Shown: positions 19,476-28,442, counted from the first letter of the stretch. The stretch: 46,669 nt of DNA from Linderina pennispora (GCF_002104995.1 NW_024468312.1:1-46669); one strand, 5' to 3'. Numbers and translations: made by a program. Notes: generated from the letters alone by a model not told the origin.

Positions 19476-19649
19476 TTAGCGGATGAAGGCGCGAGCCATG
19501 GTGGCGTCGGTCTGCTGCTTGCGCAGCTTGTCGAAGGCTACCATCGGGTTGGTGCCGCGGAGCAGCTCGGCAGAGCCGCGGGGAGTGGCCGGGGCAGAGC
19601 TGGTCGGCACAGCCTTGGTGGACTTGCGGAAGATCTTGGTGAAGGCCAT
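19476..19649 (-). CDS. 57-aa basic protein, duplicated (copy A)
   Basis: Not recognised. Starts at an ATG 95 bases downstream of a TATA box (TATAAAA on the minus strand at 19744-19750) and ends with TAA at 19476. The peptide starts MAFTKIFRKSTKAVPTSS, followed by APATPRGSAELLRGTNP, and ends in KLRKQQTDATMARAFIR. It is rich in Lys/Arg at both ends, without Cys, signal peptide or membrane segment. The amphipathic basic start could be a mitochondrial presequence. It differs from copy B by one residue (Val instead of Ala at position 37) and one silent change. Codons are strongly biased to C/G-ending favoured ones (AAG, ATC, TTC, CGC), as in eEF1Bgamma, which suggests a translated, well-expressed gene rather than a chance ORF. 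Confidence 0.65.
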   Translation of the reverse strand: MAFTKIFRKSTKAVPTSSAPATPRGSAELLRGTNPMVAFDKLRKQQTDATMARAFIR

Positions 19650-19743
19650 TGTAAGAGTTGTGTGCTGGGACTGCGAGCTGTATTAGAGATGTAGAGACGT
19701 GTTTGAGTGTCGAGTCTCTTGGCCGGCTGCGCTGCCAGCTGTC

Positions 19744-19750
19744 TTTTATA
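19744..19750 (-). promoter_or_regulatory. TATA box of 57-aa gene, copy A
   Basis: Reads TATAAAA on the minus strand, in CCCGTATAAAAGACAGC, 95 bases upstream of the ATG. Identical in copy B. Position and sequence fit a core RNA polymerase II promoter. Confidence 0.65.
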
Positions 19751-20225
19751 CGGGGCTGCCGTAGCACATTTCACCGTGCTAGATCCGCCAGAAATATGCC
19801 CTGGACGAACACGCTGCGGGCACGTTGAGGGCACGTTGGGCTGACGCCGGGCTGGCTCTGGGGGCTGTGCAGCCTGCTCCAAGAGGCAGCATTTGCTCCA
19901 TATGGCAGGCAGCCTACGCAATGTTGGGGGCTACGCGGTGCAGCGGGCGGGTTGCCAATTTACTTTTGTTGGCGCCGGATCGGTGCTGCCGTCGCACTGG
20001 GCTGGCCTGAGCCCACAAATCCCCAGCGCTATTTTCTCACGCAAAGCACGACGACGCTAAAAATAATGCAGGGGCTTTCTAAACCCCTTCGCCGGCTCTT
20101 TGGGGACTTCTGGGGTGCCGTCGCCCGCACCTCCGCGCCCATGCTTTCCAGCCCAGTCCCGGAATCATAAATAGCGCCAGCCCAACCGACTGCATTTTAC
20201 TACTTTGCCTAGCAACCGTGTCAGA

Positions 20226-21618
20226 TTAGAGAGAAGGAAAATAGGATATTTTATAGCGCTGGCTGCAGGCACAACTACGCTTCCAGCAAGGAGTATGCAC
20301 AGCGGTAATTGGGGCACGAAGCTCTTCAATGCTATCGGAATTCGGATTTTGCGCCTTGCAACCATGTAAACCGTCTAAGAATAATATCCGGTGATGCATC
20401 ATGGCCGCCAAAACAATGCTATATTCATGCACATAATGTTTCTCAGACCAAGTTGAGATGGGGATGTTAAGCATCTCTTCTTGTACAGCCAGGCATACAA
20501 CCTGGCAACTAAAGGTGAATATCATGTAGTATTGTTTTAATGCTAATTATTCTTTGCGCTGTTTGAATGCTATATTCGATCGCAGTATATGCAGGAATCG
20601 AACTACTATAAGGAATCGACGTATAGCTATTGATACACTGTGTATGGTACATAGCTGCGTGTAGCTCGAGTATCATGCCCAGCAATTGGAGATGGATGAC
20701 AACCAGCTGTCAATGCGGGCCCATCGAACCGCTTGAACAGTTTGGTTGCTGGATTGACTCGACTCGGCTCATGTCCATGGTGCCGACACAAGGAATAAAA
20801 AGCTGAAGCAGCACGTACCACGAGGGCTGCTCACATGCAGCCGTTGGCCACCACGGCAGTCTGCACCACAAAGCATCCCAACTGCTACTGGCCAGAGCTG
20901 ATTGGGACCGTACACAAAACAGATCGCCACGGAGCTCAGGAAAATCCTTCGACTTTTGATACTCTGCCGTCTGTTATACATAGCTCATCGAGCCCTTCGC
21001 TTCTTAGATGGCATTTGACACGTTTTGCGCATTAGCATAGTCGTATGCACTGAGGGGGCATGTCCCCTGCAGCACATTTGTGTGGCGTTATGTGAGCACG
21101 CACATGTTGTTGTCTTCTTGTTGGCCAAAGCGCACAATGCTGCAAGCTATCCAAACAGTCGAGGTTGAACTCCAGGCCAGTAAACTCCAGCCCTGATTGT
21201 CGTCGATATATGTTGCTTTGGGTGGTGAAGCGCTGTATTTACCCCGTATCTTTCGGCTGTCTCCTTGGCTTCATAGGAAACCAGGTGCGGAAATCCAGAG
21301 TCCTCCCCGTGGTTGGCGATTCTTGCCTGCATTTCTGATTTGTTTTCAGAACGAGCAAAGATACAGCCAATAGATAGTCCACTTGCGAGAAAAAATAATG
21401 TGGCTCCGTGATTCCCTATGGTTGGGTTTCTAGAAGCTTTCTGCTTTAGGGAATGCACCTGTTACGGTGGTGAAACCTGGCGCCATATATAAACGAAGAC
21501 TCCGTGAAGGCACGCGCTGGGATCCAGATAAGCCGTCTTTACAACTCTTACCGCTCTCTTTCCTCTGTACTTTTCCCAAACAACCTAATAGCCTTCTCCT
21601 TTAATACACGCCGACACC
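20226..21618. other. Intergenic stretch, 1.4 kb
   Basis: No coding region is supported; frames are short and without family features. It starts directly at the break of IR1 and ends with a probable promoter: CATATATAAACG at about 21485-21496, then a pyrimidine-rich leader before the ATG at 21619. A GTTCGATTCC-like element (minus strand near 20590-20600) recalls a tRNA T-loop, but no cloverleaf can be drawn. Confidence 0.4.
21485..21493 (+). promoter_or_regulatory. TATA box before the 98-aa cysteine-rich ORF
   Basis: ATATATAAA, about 130 bases upstream of the ATG at 21619, followed by pyrimidine-rich sequence (CTCTCTTTCCTCTGTACTTTTCCC). This supports transcription of the small ORF. Confidence 0.5.
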
Positions 21619-21915
21619 ATGACCATGCTGAAGTGCGCCGATATCGCTGGCAAGAATCTCGAGATGCTCATGCAGTGCTACTGCAAGACTATGCATAACA
21701 CATACTACTACAAATACGTGTCCGATGAGCAGAACGTCGTCTGCACTGTTGGCGACAAGACCAACTACAATGGAAACACCACTGAGATTTGCGCAAACCA
21801 CGAAAAGTACAGCGACTGCCCGGGCGTCAAAATCTCGCCCAGCACCGGTGCCCACATCACTCTGAGCAAGGTCGCCCTGCTCGCTGTTGCCTTCTCGTCC
21901 CTGCTGTTCATGTAA
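21619..21915 (+). CDS. Small cysteine-rich protein with hydrophobic tail
   Basis: Not recognised. 98 residues, six Cys in the first 70 (positions 6, 20, 22, 42, 58, 67), potential N-glycosylation sites (NTT) near residue 53, a short Ser/Gly-containing spacer, then a hydrophobic C-terminus (ITLSKVALLAVAFSSLLFM). The tail and preceding small residues resemble a GPI-attachment signal or a C-terminal membrane anchor. The oddity is the lack of any N-terminal signal peptide: an in-frame TAG lies about 30 bases upstream of the ATG, so it cannot simply extend. Either a signal-encoding exon lies upstream, or it is a tail-anchored protein. A TATA box and leader upstream support expression. It sits just outside IR2 copy A. 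Confidence 0.6.
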   Translation: MTMLKCADIAGKNLEMLMQCYCKTMHNTYYYKYVSDEQNVVCTVGDKTNYNGNTTEICANHEKYSDCPGVKISPSTGAHITLSKVALLAVAFSSLLFM

Positions 21916-21992
21916 AGTGTCTCCATAGCGACTAGTACCAGATTCTCTTTATCTCTCGGTCAATTTTAGAATATACACATTGAAAACGATCA

Positions 21993-22022
21993 GTGCTGGT
22001 GCTGGTGCTGGTGCTGGTGCTG
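21993..22022. repeat. GGTGCT microsatellite
   Basis: Five near-perfect GCTGGT units. The same repeat (CACCAG on the plus strand) ends the window in IR2 copy B. It lies in the 3' flank of the acidic coiled-coil gene and marks the left limit of recognisable IR2 homology. Confidence 0.85.
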
Positions 22023-22050
22023 CTGTGCTCTTGCGCCTTCATATGTCTAG

Positions 22051-23227
22051 CTAAGTGCCAAGTGCAGATGCAGTCATCCGCACCGATCTGAGCAGGTGCT
22101 GCGCGTCCTTCTTGACCTCTTCCCACTGCGCAAGAACCGCCGACTTGTGCTTGGTCTCAGCGGCGACTGCCTGGTCCACTGCATGCTGGTAGGTTGCAAT
22201 CATCGTCTCCATGTCGCTACAGGTGGAGTTGGTGCTCGGTTAGGGTGGATGCGTGGGGCAGGTGGCTGTAGCTTCTGCTGAATCGCGCTGCTTACCTGAC
22301 TATTGCAATCCCTTGCTCCGCCAAGCTGCTGACTGTGGTCTGGATGTCTACATTGACTACCGTATTCATTAATGGTCAGTTACGTGGCTGGATGACCACA
22401 TAAGCGTGCTGCTTGCCTTTGATGTGCTGGATTGCAGCTGCAGGGGTGAGATCTGGGTCAAACTCTGGCTCCTCTGGCTCCTCTGGCTCCTCTGGCTCCT
22501 CTGGCTCCTCTGTGTTTGCGGCTCCCTGCTCTGCGATCCCTGTTGGCTTGGCTAACGCATCAGACAGACCCAGTCTGCCTGGGCTCATCTGCAGGATGTC
22601 GTCAGGAAAGTCAATGCTCCCGCTGAACTCGTCGTCGCTTGAATCCCGAATCACGACCCGGCTAGCCTCTATATCGCTGTGCTCGATAGCACTAAGCGCA
22701 CTGCCGACTGCCCGCTTCAAAGAGCTGGTGTGTTGTGCCTTGGTTCTCTTTTGCACAGGCAACTGAACATGTGCGCTGTTGTTTGCACTGTCTACCCAGC
22801 AGCATGACGTGTCAGCAATTATTCATGGCTATCGGCTGTTGACTACCTATGCCAATTACTTACTTTGTTGTCCTCGCTTGCCTTTAGTGCTATTTCCACT
22901 TGCGTTTGCTGTCTTTGGCGCTGGTACTGAATCCTTATTCCTGTCTGCTGCGAGATTCAGTGGTGTGGGTCTGATACCTGCGCTTTGCGGTCGTGCTTGT
23001 GCTTGAGGCCGCTCCTGCTTCTGCCTGCTATAATCGCTTCCCACAGGTCTGATAGACGTTGGCATCTGAATCGGCTTTGCATATGTCGTACTTCTGTTGC
23101 TTTGAATAGCTGTTGAGCCACTAAAGCCAAGGTTCAGCGGGCGTGCGCTCCGTGGAAGCGGTGACTGCATGTCACTGGGATCAAATGCAAATGGTCGTCC
23201 TCGCTGTCTATTCTGGTCAAAATCCAT
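22051..23227 (-). CDS. Acidic/coiled-coil protein, four exons (IR2 copy A)
   Basis: Not recognised. Exon 1 is 22864-23227 from ATG (MDFDQNRQRGRPFAFDPSD), exon 2 22384-22791, exon 3 22296-22356, exon 4 22051-22216 (TAG). The intron 22792-22863 (72 nt, GTAAGT...GGGTAG) and the intron 22217-22295 (79 nt, GTAAGC...CTGTAG) are convincing. The link between exons 2 and 3 is not: the frame meets a TGA that is removed only by a 27-nt (22357-22383) or 36-nt (22348-22383) GT-AG segment. The predicted protein is about 332 aa: a basic Ser/Pro/Gln-rich N-terminus, a region with SSDDEFSGSIDFPDDIL, five EEP repeats, then a helical Gln/Ala/Lys-rich C-terminus (AETKHKSAVLAQWEEVKKDA). The layout suggests a nuclear scaffold or kinetochore-type protein, but no family is claimed. 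Confidence 0.55.
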
Positions 23228-24255
23228 TGCAAACGAGTGAGTGCAGAGCGGAGTGGAAGCAGGCAGTGTGCAATATCCAATGCAAAGGTTTGGCGCATAT
23301 ATGTACAGCCCAGTGCACCTAGCATTTACCCAGGCGGATGCCTGACTTGCCTGCCCCGTAACCTGCGCTGGGGATTCATCGGGTTTGGAATATTGCGATC
23401 AGTTTGCACAGTTTATCCACAGCACCTAGCAGCACCATACGATAGTACATCTACACAGCATGCGGTTATCCGGAGGGTACAGTTTGGTTTGCCTGCACGC
23501 TACACTGCATCACTGCTCTCGCCGTATTGCCGGCATCCTATCAATATCCCACCCTGGCCTTGGAATCTTTCCAAATCCGAATCCTCTGTCCACGCATGCA
23601 TTCGAGAGGTATTCCCGAAGCACCTCTCATTCGCACCTATATCCATGCAACCAGTCATGCATGGAGTAAACCTGGGATAGTGCTGCCATCCAGAGTGGGC
23701 TGTCGTCCTTGAAGAGAAAGCACGCCTCTTTGTAGCTGACCGAATGCGCAGATCGCACTTCAATATAAAATGTGGTGCTGTTGACATTTGGCTTGGATGT
23801 GCCGCTTCCAAAAATAAAGCAAGCCGACCCTGCAATGGTCAGTCCGCATGTGCGTCTCGGGTGCGCAATATGTGCCAGCTGACCTACGCCTCTGCCCAGT
23901 ATTCTGGCTTTGCAGGTCGGAGATATTTCTGGGTCACCAGCGTGACGCGCAAATCAAAGCTCGGTTTAGGACAGCATGGTACAAGGTTGTTCTTTGTGTC
24001 GGATTTGAGTGCGGCAGCTCAAACCCATGCACATCTAGCTTTAGATTCCCATGCCAGGAATGCCGTAGCTCGCAACCATACAAATAGCCCTGATCCAGGA
24101 CAGCCTGTGCTCACAATAATTAGCAGCTGTCCTAGCGACCTTCCAACACAGCCCCACTTTCACATACAAACTGCGCTTTGGTGGTTCAAGGCTGGTAACT
24201 ACTCCTCCACCATCAAGCCTCTAACACCGGGCTCCCAAGGATCTATTCTGCTGCA
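23228..24255. promoter_or_regulatory. Shared upstream region of the IR2 gene pair, copy A
   Basis: 1.03 kb between the divergent starts at 23227 (minus) and 24256 (plus). A minus-strand stretch at about 23640-23990 looks coding in segments and is listed separately. CATATATG near 23297-23304 may serve the minus gene. Before the LPMO ATG the sequence CTCCACCATCAAGCCTCTAACACC is pyrimidine-rich, in leader style. The corresponding region in copy B is 44437-45454. Confidence 0.4.
23640..23990 (-). other. Coding-looking segments on the minus strand
   Basis: Two adjacent minus-strand frames look protein-like. The upstream one includes FDLRVTLVTQKYLRPAKPEY; the downstream one includes KPNVNSTTFYIEVRSAHSVS, then KEACFLFKDDSPLWMAALSQ. 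Between them is a 58-nt GT-AG candidate intron (GTAGGT...CATTGCAG, with CTGAC as branch point), but its phase does not join the two frames exactly. No start ATG is visible. The plus strand is also open here. Copy B has the same sequence with single-base deletions. This may be a decayed or unrecognised gene, or chance. Confidence 0.25.
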
Positions 24256-25065
24256 ATGGGGCTATTCACCATCCTCTCCTCCCTTGCTCTCGCGTCTGCT
24301 GTCACGGCGCACACCTATCTCAGCCATGACACCTTCAACGGCAAGCGCAAGTCTGAAGGCACCTGCATCCACCGGTACTGGAATGCCAGCAGCAGGAACT
24401 GGTATGTGGTAAACAACGGAACCCAGGGGATGATTTGCGGCATCAACAGTCTCAACTCCACTGCTGCCAAGACCTGCGCTGCAAAGGCTGGCTCCGACGC
24501 AGTCTTCGAGTGGGATCTCAATAACGACGGCCCGTCTGATCCGTACATCAGCTATGACCACAAGTGTGCCTGCACTGTGAACATGGTTCCTGCCTCGACA
24601 AACGGACTTGGTGCCTCGTGGTTCAAGGTATTCGAGTAGGGCTACAACGCAACCATCAACAAGTGGTGGATGGATCTGATCCATGAAGGCAGAGGCAAGG
24701 TCAATTTCACGATCCCCGCCGATATCAAGGATGGCGATTACATTGTGCGTGGAGAATTCAAGTGCCCGACTCTCAAGGGCAACGCCGACTCATCGTTTGT
24801 CAACTGTGCGCACATCTTGGTTACTGGAGGCGGCAGTGTTGAGCCCAAAGGCTACGACATCATCAAGGTGTACCAGGCATCGAACGAATCCAAGTACTTT
24901 GCCTGTAACAAAAACTTCACTTCATACCCGATTCCTGGCCCTGCTGTCTATGTCCCTGGATCTGGCTATAAGACACCTTCGTCAGCTGCAAGCACTGCAC
25001 CTCTGGCGGTTAGCAGCTATGCCTCATGGGCTCCGTCTCCCTTGGCTTCATCAAATAACAAATAA
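24256..25065 (+). pseudogene. AA16/AA9-type LPMO with in-frame TAG (IR2 copy A)
   Basis: Encodes a secreted copper lytic polysaccharide monooxygenase, an oxidative cellulose- or glucan-cleaving enzyme. The signal peptide MGLFTILSSLALASAVTA is followed directly by His19 (HTYLSHD), the expected N-terminal copper ligand after cleavage. Further marks, in AA16/AA9 order: MICGINSLNSTAAKTCAAKAGS, a second His in YDHKC, GASWFKVFE, then after the stop GYNATINKWW, FTIPADIKDGDYIVRGEF and SSFVNCAHILVTGGG, with Phe at the usual axial Tyr/Phe site. A Ser/Ala-rich tail ends at 25065. Codon 128 is TAG (24637-24639), where relatives have a sense codon, yet the frame stays open for 142 more codons. The same TAG is in copy B. 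Either an old inactivating mutation or stop readthrough; a 12-nt intron over the TAG is too short to be credible. Confidence 0.7.
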
Positions 25066-25427
25066 GCCTAGCTTCATCGTTCGCCGCAATGGCCCTTTAT
25101 AACGTTATCCTTGAATCACAAATACTATGTTCGGCATATAATATTGCCTCAGCACCCAGTAGCTCTGCTGCTTACACAGCTAGTCGATGTGCGTCGCTTC
25201 GATTTGCAACGCAGCGGCCAGCATAGGCATGTATGTATGCAAGCCAGGCTTGATTCGGCTCGGCTCATCGACTCGCAAGTGTTCAGCTTGATCGCGTTTT
25301 GGCGTTTTAGCCATCACTGCGCTCTGCAAAGTTGTTTTAAAGCTTTTGCATGCCTCTTTGCCATTCACATTTCCCACTTTCCATTCTACTAGCATTTCTA
25401 TTATTATCCTAATGAACTAGGGCGTAA
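25066..25427 (+). promoter_or_regulatory. Intergenic region before CDC27
   Basis: 360 bases. IR2 homology has ended at 25036. No coding signal. The final 60 bases are T/C/A-rich (CATTTCCCACTTTCCATTCTACTAGCATTTCTATTATTATCC), leader-like, directly before the ATG at 25428. Confidence 0.4.
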
Positions 25428-28400
25428 ATGTTCAGCGAGCTCAGGAGCACATTTAATAGAAACTCAGATATGAGCAGGCGAAACGCCCACACGAGAGCCC
25501 ACAGCCCACACAGCTCAACTCCTCGAGGGTCGAGCTCCCCACCGCAGCTGTCGCAGCAGAAGCAGCAGGGACAGCGCCAGCTGCATACATCGGCTAGAAC
25601 AGTGCGACCCATACCTCACCTTGCTCGGCCACAAACAGAAGCGGCCCGGTTATACTATGAGTCGCTAATTTGGCGCGGAATCTCATTGCTGCAACCACAC
25701 TCGGTCTTGTATATAGCTGAAACATACCATTCATGGTTTCATAATCTGGAGTTAGTTGATGTCGCCGGTAGTATACTTCAGCAGACAGTTGGGAAGACGG
25801 GTGAACGGACAACCGAGCCGCGGACAGACATGTTCGATGTGCGCAGCATATACTGGCTGGCGCTGTGTCATTGGCATCTGGGCGAGGTTTCGGCTGTCTA
25901 CGCGCTGCTCAGCCCGGTGATAGTTGAGATCGACTTCATCATCGACATGTGTGACAGCAGCTCTGAATCAGTGAGTCGTGTGGCTAATGCGCAGCATCAG
26001 GGTAGACGCGAGGATCCACCACAGTTGAAAGCCAAAAAGGCACTTGCATGTTCATTATGGCTGCTGTCAGTGGCTTGCACACGGCTCGAAAAGTGGCAGG
26101 AGGCGGAGGACAACCTCGAATCGCTGGTAGACATCTTGAAGCTGGTGTTTCTGCCTGATCAGCCAGGCAGCTCTATTGGGGCGGACATCCAGACAGATGT
26201 GACTGGTGAAGCCGCAATATACGCTGTGCCGACAATAGCAGATACTCGTGATATGCTCGGCATGGTGTGTCTACGGACAAACAGGACCGCGCAGAGCGAG
26301 GAGCACTCGTTGGAGGCAGTGAGACGGAACCCCTTGCTGTGGTCGGCATGCAGACGTGTCTGCGACTTGGGATCTGGGGAGCGGCTTGTGCAGCTGTTGG
26401 ATGGCAGCGCTGATCGGTTCTCACCTGATGGACTGTTGCCTAGCTCCGAGCAGTCGTCCCAGTCGCTCGCAGAGTCAGGGTCTGAGCCACTAACACGGGT
26501 GCACCCACATCGTACAAGTTATACAGGAATTCCAGGTATACCACCAGGGGCGCTGAAGCGACCCAGTGCAGCGACTAGGGCAACAAAAGGCACTTCAGCA
26601 CGGTATAGGCAGTCTGGTACGCAATCAACAGCCGATATTCAGGCCCGCACACGGGCAAATATACAAACACCGATGTCGTCGATACCAGCTGGCCCCAATA
26701 CCAGATCGCGGTCGCACCATATTCAGCCGACAAGCAATGCATCATTGTCATCGAGAGGACCGACAACATTGGCCCGTGGGCAGGCGTCACGACCGGCTGC
26801 ATCTGCATCTGCATCTGCATCAGTACCGGCATTGGCACCGGCGTCGGCATCGACAAGGGCATCTCTCTCGAAGGACCCCAGCACGCTGGCTCATGAGAAG
26901 AAGCGCACACGCAACGGAGCAATGGTAAAGTCGATATCGCTGGACCAAGTGCGCGAGCCTGTGACTGCATCAAGCAAAAGCAGAGCATCCCAAATTCGTG
27001 AGCAGAAGGCTGCACTGGCACACATGTTCCAGTTAATGGTGGCCAGTAGCCAGATCTATTCCAATGCAATGGCGTACAGGACATACGACGCAATCCAGTC
27101 TTTCTCGCGGCTACCGGCAGAGCTGCAGAACTCTGCGCTGGGTCTCTGCTTACTTGGTCGCATCTGCTTTGAGGCTGGGCGCTTTCCAGAAGCACACCAG
27201 GCGTTTTCGAGCGGCCACCATATTGCCCCCCATCGTGTTCGTGACATGGACATATACTCAACTCTGCTGTGGCACATGAAGCGCGAGGAATCGCTAGCAC
27301 AGCTTGCTCACGACATGATTTCCATCGGTCGTACATGGAGTCCCGAGGCCTGGATCACGGTTGCCAATTGCTTTTCGCTCGACGGCGACCGTCAATCGGC
27401 ACTGAAGAGCCTTCGGCGCAGTATCCAGCTGTACAAGCCAAGCCCAGGACTGGCACTTGCTCCACGCGTCGACTCGGGCAGTCAGGGTGGGCTTGCGTAC
27501 GCATATACGCTGAGCGGGCACGAGAGCACGGCAAGCGATGAGCTGGACCAAGCGCAACAGTCGTTCCGGACTGCAGTGCGTGTCGACTCGAGGCACTGCA
27601 ACGCGTGGCATGGCCTTGGCACTGCCTATCTGCGGCTGGGGAAGGTAGATTTGGCTGAGTACCATTTCAAGCGAGCCCTGTCGCTGAACAGCCAGAATCC
27701 GCTCCTGCTGCAGAGCGCTGCTGCGGTGTTTGAGGCGCGCAAAGACAACCAGCAAGCGCTAGCCACATACGAGCGGATCGAGTGCATGATGCAGCCAGTG
27801 ACAGTCGGCAGCAACTGCAAGGGCAAAGAGGTCGATGAGGAGGATGGTGGCCATATCGGCCTTGGCGCTGTGCTGACGGAGCAAGGCATACTAGTGGGCG
27901 GGCTTGGATCGCACCACGCGCTGAACTTTGTCATGTTCAAGCGCGCCCGCATTCTGATGATTCTCGAGCGCTACGACGAAGCGGCGGCAGTCTTCGAGTG
28001 TCTCCTCCACCAGTGCCCACATGAGTTCAATGTGCCGTTTTTGCTGGGCCAAACGTACACTCACCTGCGCAGATACCGCGAGGCTGCTGCCTGCCTTACA
28101 CGGGCGCTTGATATCGCACCAGAGAACGCGCCTAATGTGCGCGAGCTCTTTGACTCGCTGTACCAGCACCATTCGCCTGACGAGCAGGGCGGCAGCGGCG
28201 CACAGAATGCAGCTGCTGGTTCCCAGCATGGAGCCGCACCTGACCGCACTCCTGACAACAAGTTCACAGAGCACGATCCAATGGTGTCTACGCCCCAAGG
28301 CAGCTCTCCCGTACTTCCAGTCGCCTGCGCTGTATGGTGGGCGAAGGGGAGAGCAGGAGTGGCGACAGGACTGGCAGGCGTTGGACAATGCAAGCGATCG

Positions 28401-28442
28401 CGTGGACCGGGTGCTGCGGTTCGATCTCGAGTAGTGAATTGA
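25428..28442 (+). CDS. CDC27: Anaphase-promoting complex subunit 3 (Cdc27/Nuc2)
   Basis: A TPR scaffold subunit of the APC/C ubiquitin ligase, which binds the IR tails of Cdc20/Cdh1 and Apc10 in the nucleus. The N-terminal TPRs start near residue 70 (ARLYYESLIWRG; later IYWLALCHWHLGEV), as in APC3. Residues 340-510 are a low-complexity Ser/Ala/Thr/Arg linker with an ASASASA run, the phospho-regulated loop region in this family. The C-terminal TPR superhelix starts near residue 560; AYAYTLSGHE near 690 is diagnostic for APC3/Cdc27, followed by NAWHGLGTAYLRLGKVDLAE and PFLLGQTYTHLRRYREAAAC. Length 1,004 aa. A downstream ATG (residue 15) is an alternative start. The last 45 residues look unlike protein; the +1 frame ending at 28434 looks better, so a frame break near 28308 is possible. 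Converges with MED1, 112 bp apart. Confidence 0.9.
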   Translation: MFSELRSTFNRNSDMSRRNAHTRAHSPHSSTPRGSSSPPQLSQQKQQGQRQLHTSARTVRPIPHLARPQTEAARLYYESLIWRGISLLQPHSVLYIAETYHSWFHNLELVDVAGSILQQTVGKTGERTTEPRTDMFDVRSIYWLALCHWHLGEVSAVYALLSPVIVEIDFIIDMCDSSSESVSRVANAQHQGRREDPPQLKAKKALACSLWLLSVACTRLEKWQEAEDNLESLVDILKLVFLPDQPGSSIGADIQTDVTGEAAIYAVPTIADTRDMLGMVCLRTNRTAQSEEHSLEAVRRNPLLWSACRRVCDLGSGERLVQLLDGSADRFSPDGLLPSSEQSSQSLAESGSEPLTRVHPHRTSYTGIPGIPPGALKRPSAATRATKGTSARYRQSGTQSTADIQARTRANIQTPMSSIPAGPNTRSRSHHIQPTSNASLSSRGPTTLARGQASRPAASASASASVPALAPASASTRASLSKDPSTLAHEKKRTRNGAMVKSISLDQVREPVTASSKSRASQIREQKAALAHMFQLMVASSQIYSNAMAYRTYDAIQSFSRLPAELQNSALGLCLLGRICFEAGRFPEAHQAFSSGHHIAPHRVRDMDIYSTLLWHMKREESLAQLAHDMISIGRTWSPEAWITVANCFSLDGDRQSALKSLRRSIQLYKPSPGLALAPRVDSGSQGGLAYAYTLSGHESTASDELDQAQQSFRTAVRVDSRHCNAWHGLGTAYLRLGKVDLAEYHFKRALSLNSQNPLLLQSAAAVFEARKDNQQALATYERIECMMQPVTVGSNCKGKEVDEEDGGHIGLGAVLTEQGILVGGLGSHHALNFVMFKRARILMILERYDEAAAVFECLLHQCPHEFNVPFLLGQTYTHLRRYREAAACLTRALDIAPENAPNVRELFDSLYQHHSPDEQGGSGAQNAAAGSQHGAAPDRTPDNKFTEHDPMVSTPQGSSPVLPVACAVWWAKGRAGVATGLAGVGQCKRSRGPGAAVRSRVVN

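Larger units (their letters stand above)
19462..20225 (-). repeat. Inverted repeat IR1, copy A (764 bp)
   Basis: Reverse complement of 31216-31980, nearly identical (the coding part differs at 2 of 174 bases, the rest by scattered substitutions and at least one single-base indel). The edges are sharp: homology ends at the GGGCACAG side 14 bases past the stop of the 57-aa ORF, and at the other end after CAACCGTGTCAGA. The unit holds a complete 57-codon ORF with TATA promoter, an upstream GC-rich region, and at its far end a second TATA-like ATAAATAG element pointing outward. No transposase, terminal repeats or target-site duplication is visible, so it is a segmental duplication rather than a known mobile element. 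Confidence 0.9.
21993..25036 (+). repeat. Inverted duplication IR2, copy A (about 3.04 kb)
   Basis: Reverse complement of 43657-46669. It carries a complete divergent gene pair: the multi-exon acidic gene (minus) and the LPMO gene (plus), with their shared 1-kb upstream region. The right edge is sharp: homology ends at GGGCTCCGT, then differs. The left edge lies in a GGTGCT repeat and the partner runs off the window, so its true extent is unknown. In the LPMO first half the copies differ at 24 of 384 bases, 20 of them transitions. Copy B shows extra single-base deletions relative to copy A. Confidence 0.93.

Noticed and set aside
20580-20660. tRNA-like T-loop GTTCGATTCC on the minus strand
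   Set aside because: Flanking bases do not pair as a T-stem, and no D-arm, anticodon arm or acceptor stem can be built.
24628-24639. A 12-nt GT...AG segment (GTATTCGAGTAG) over the LPMO stop, whose removal keeps frame
   Set aside because: Too short for any spliceosomal intron, and removing it deletes the conserved FE after WFK.
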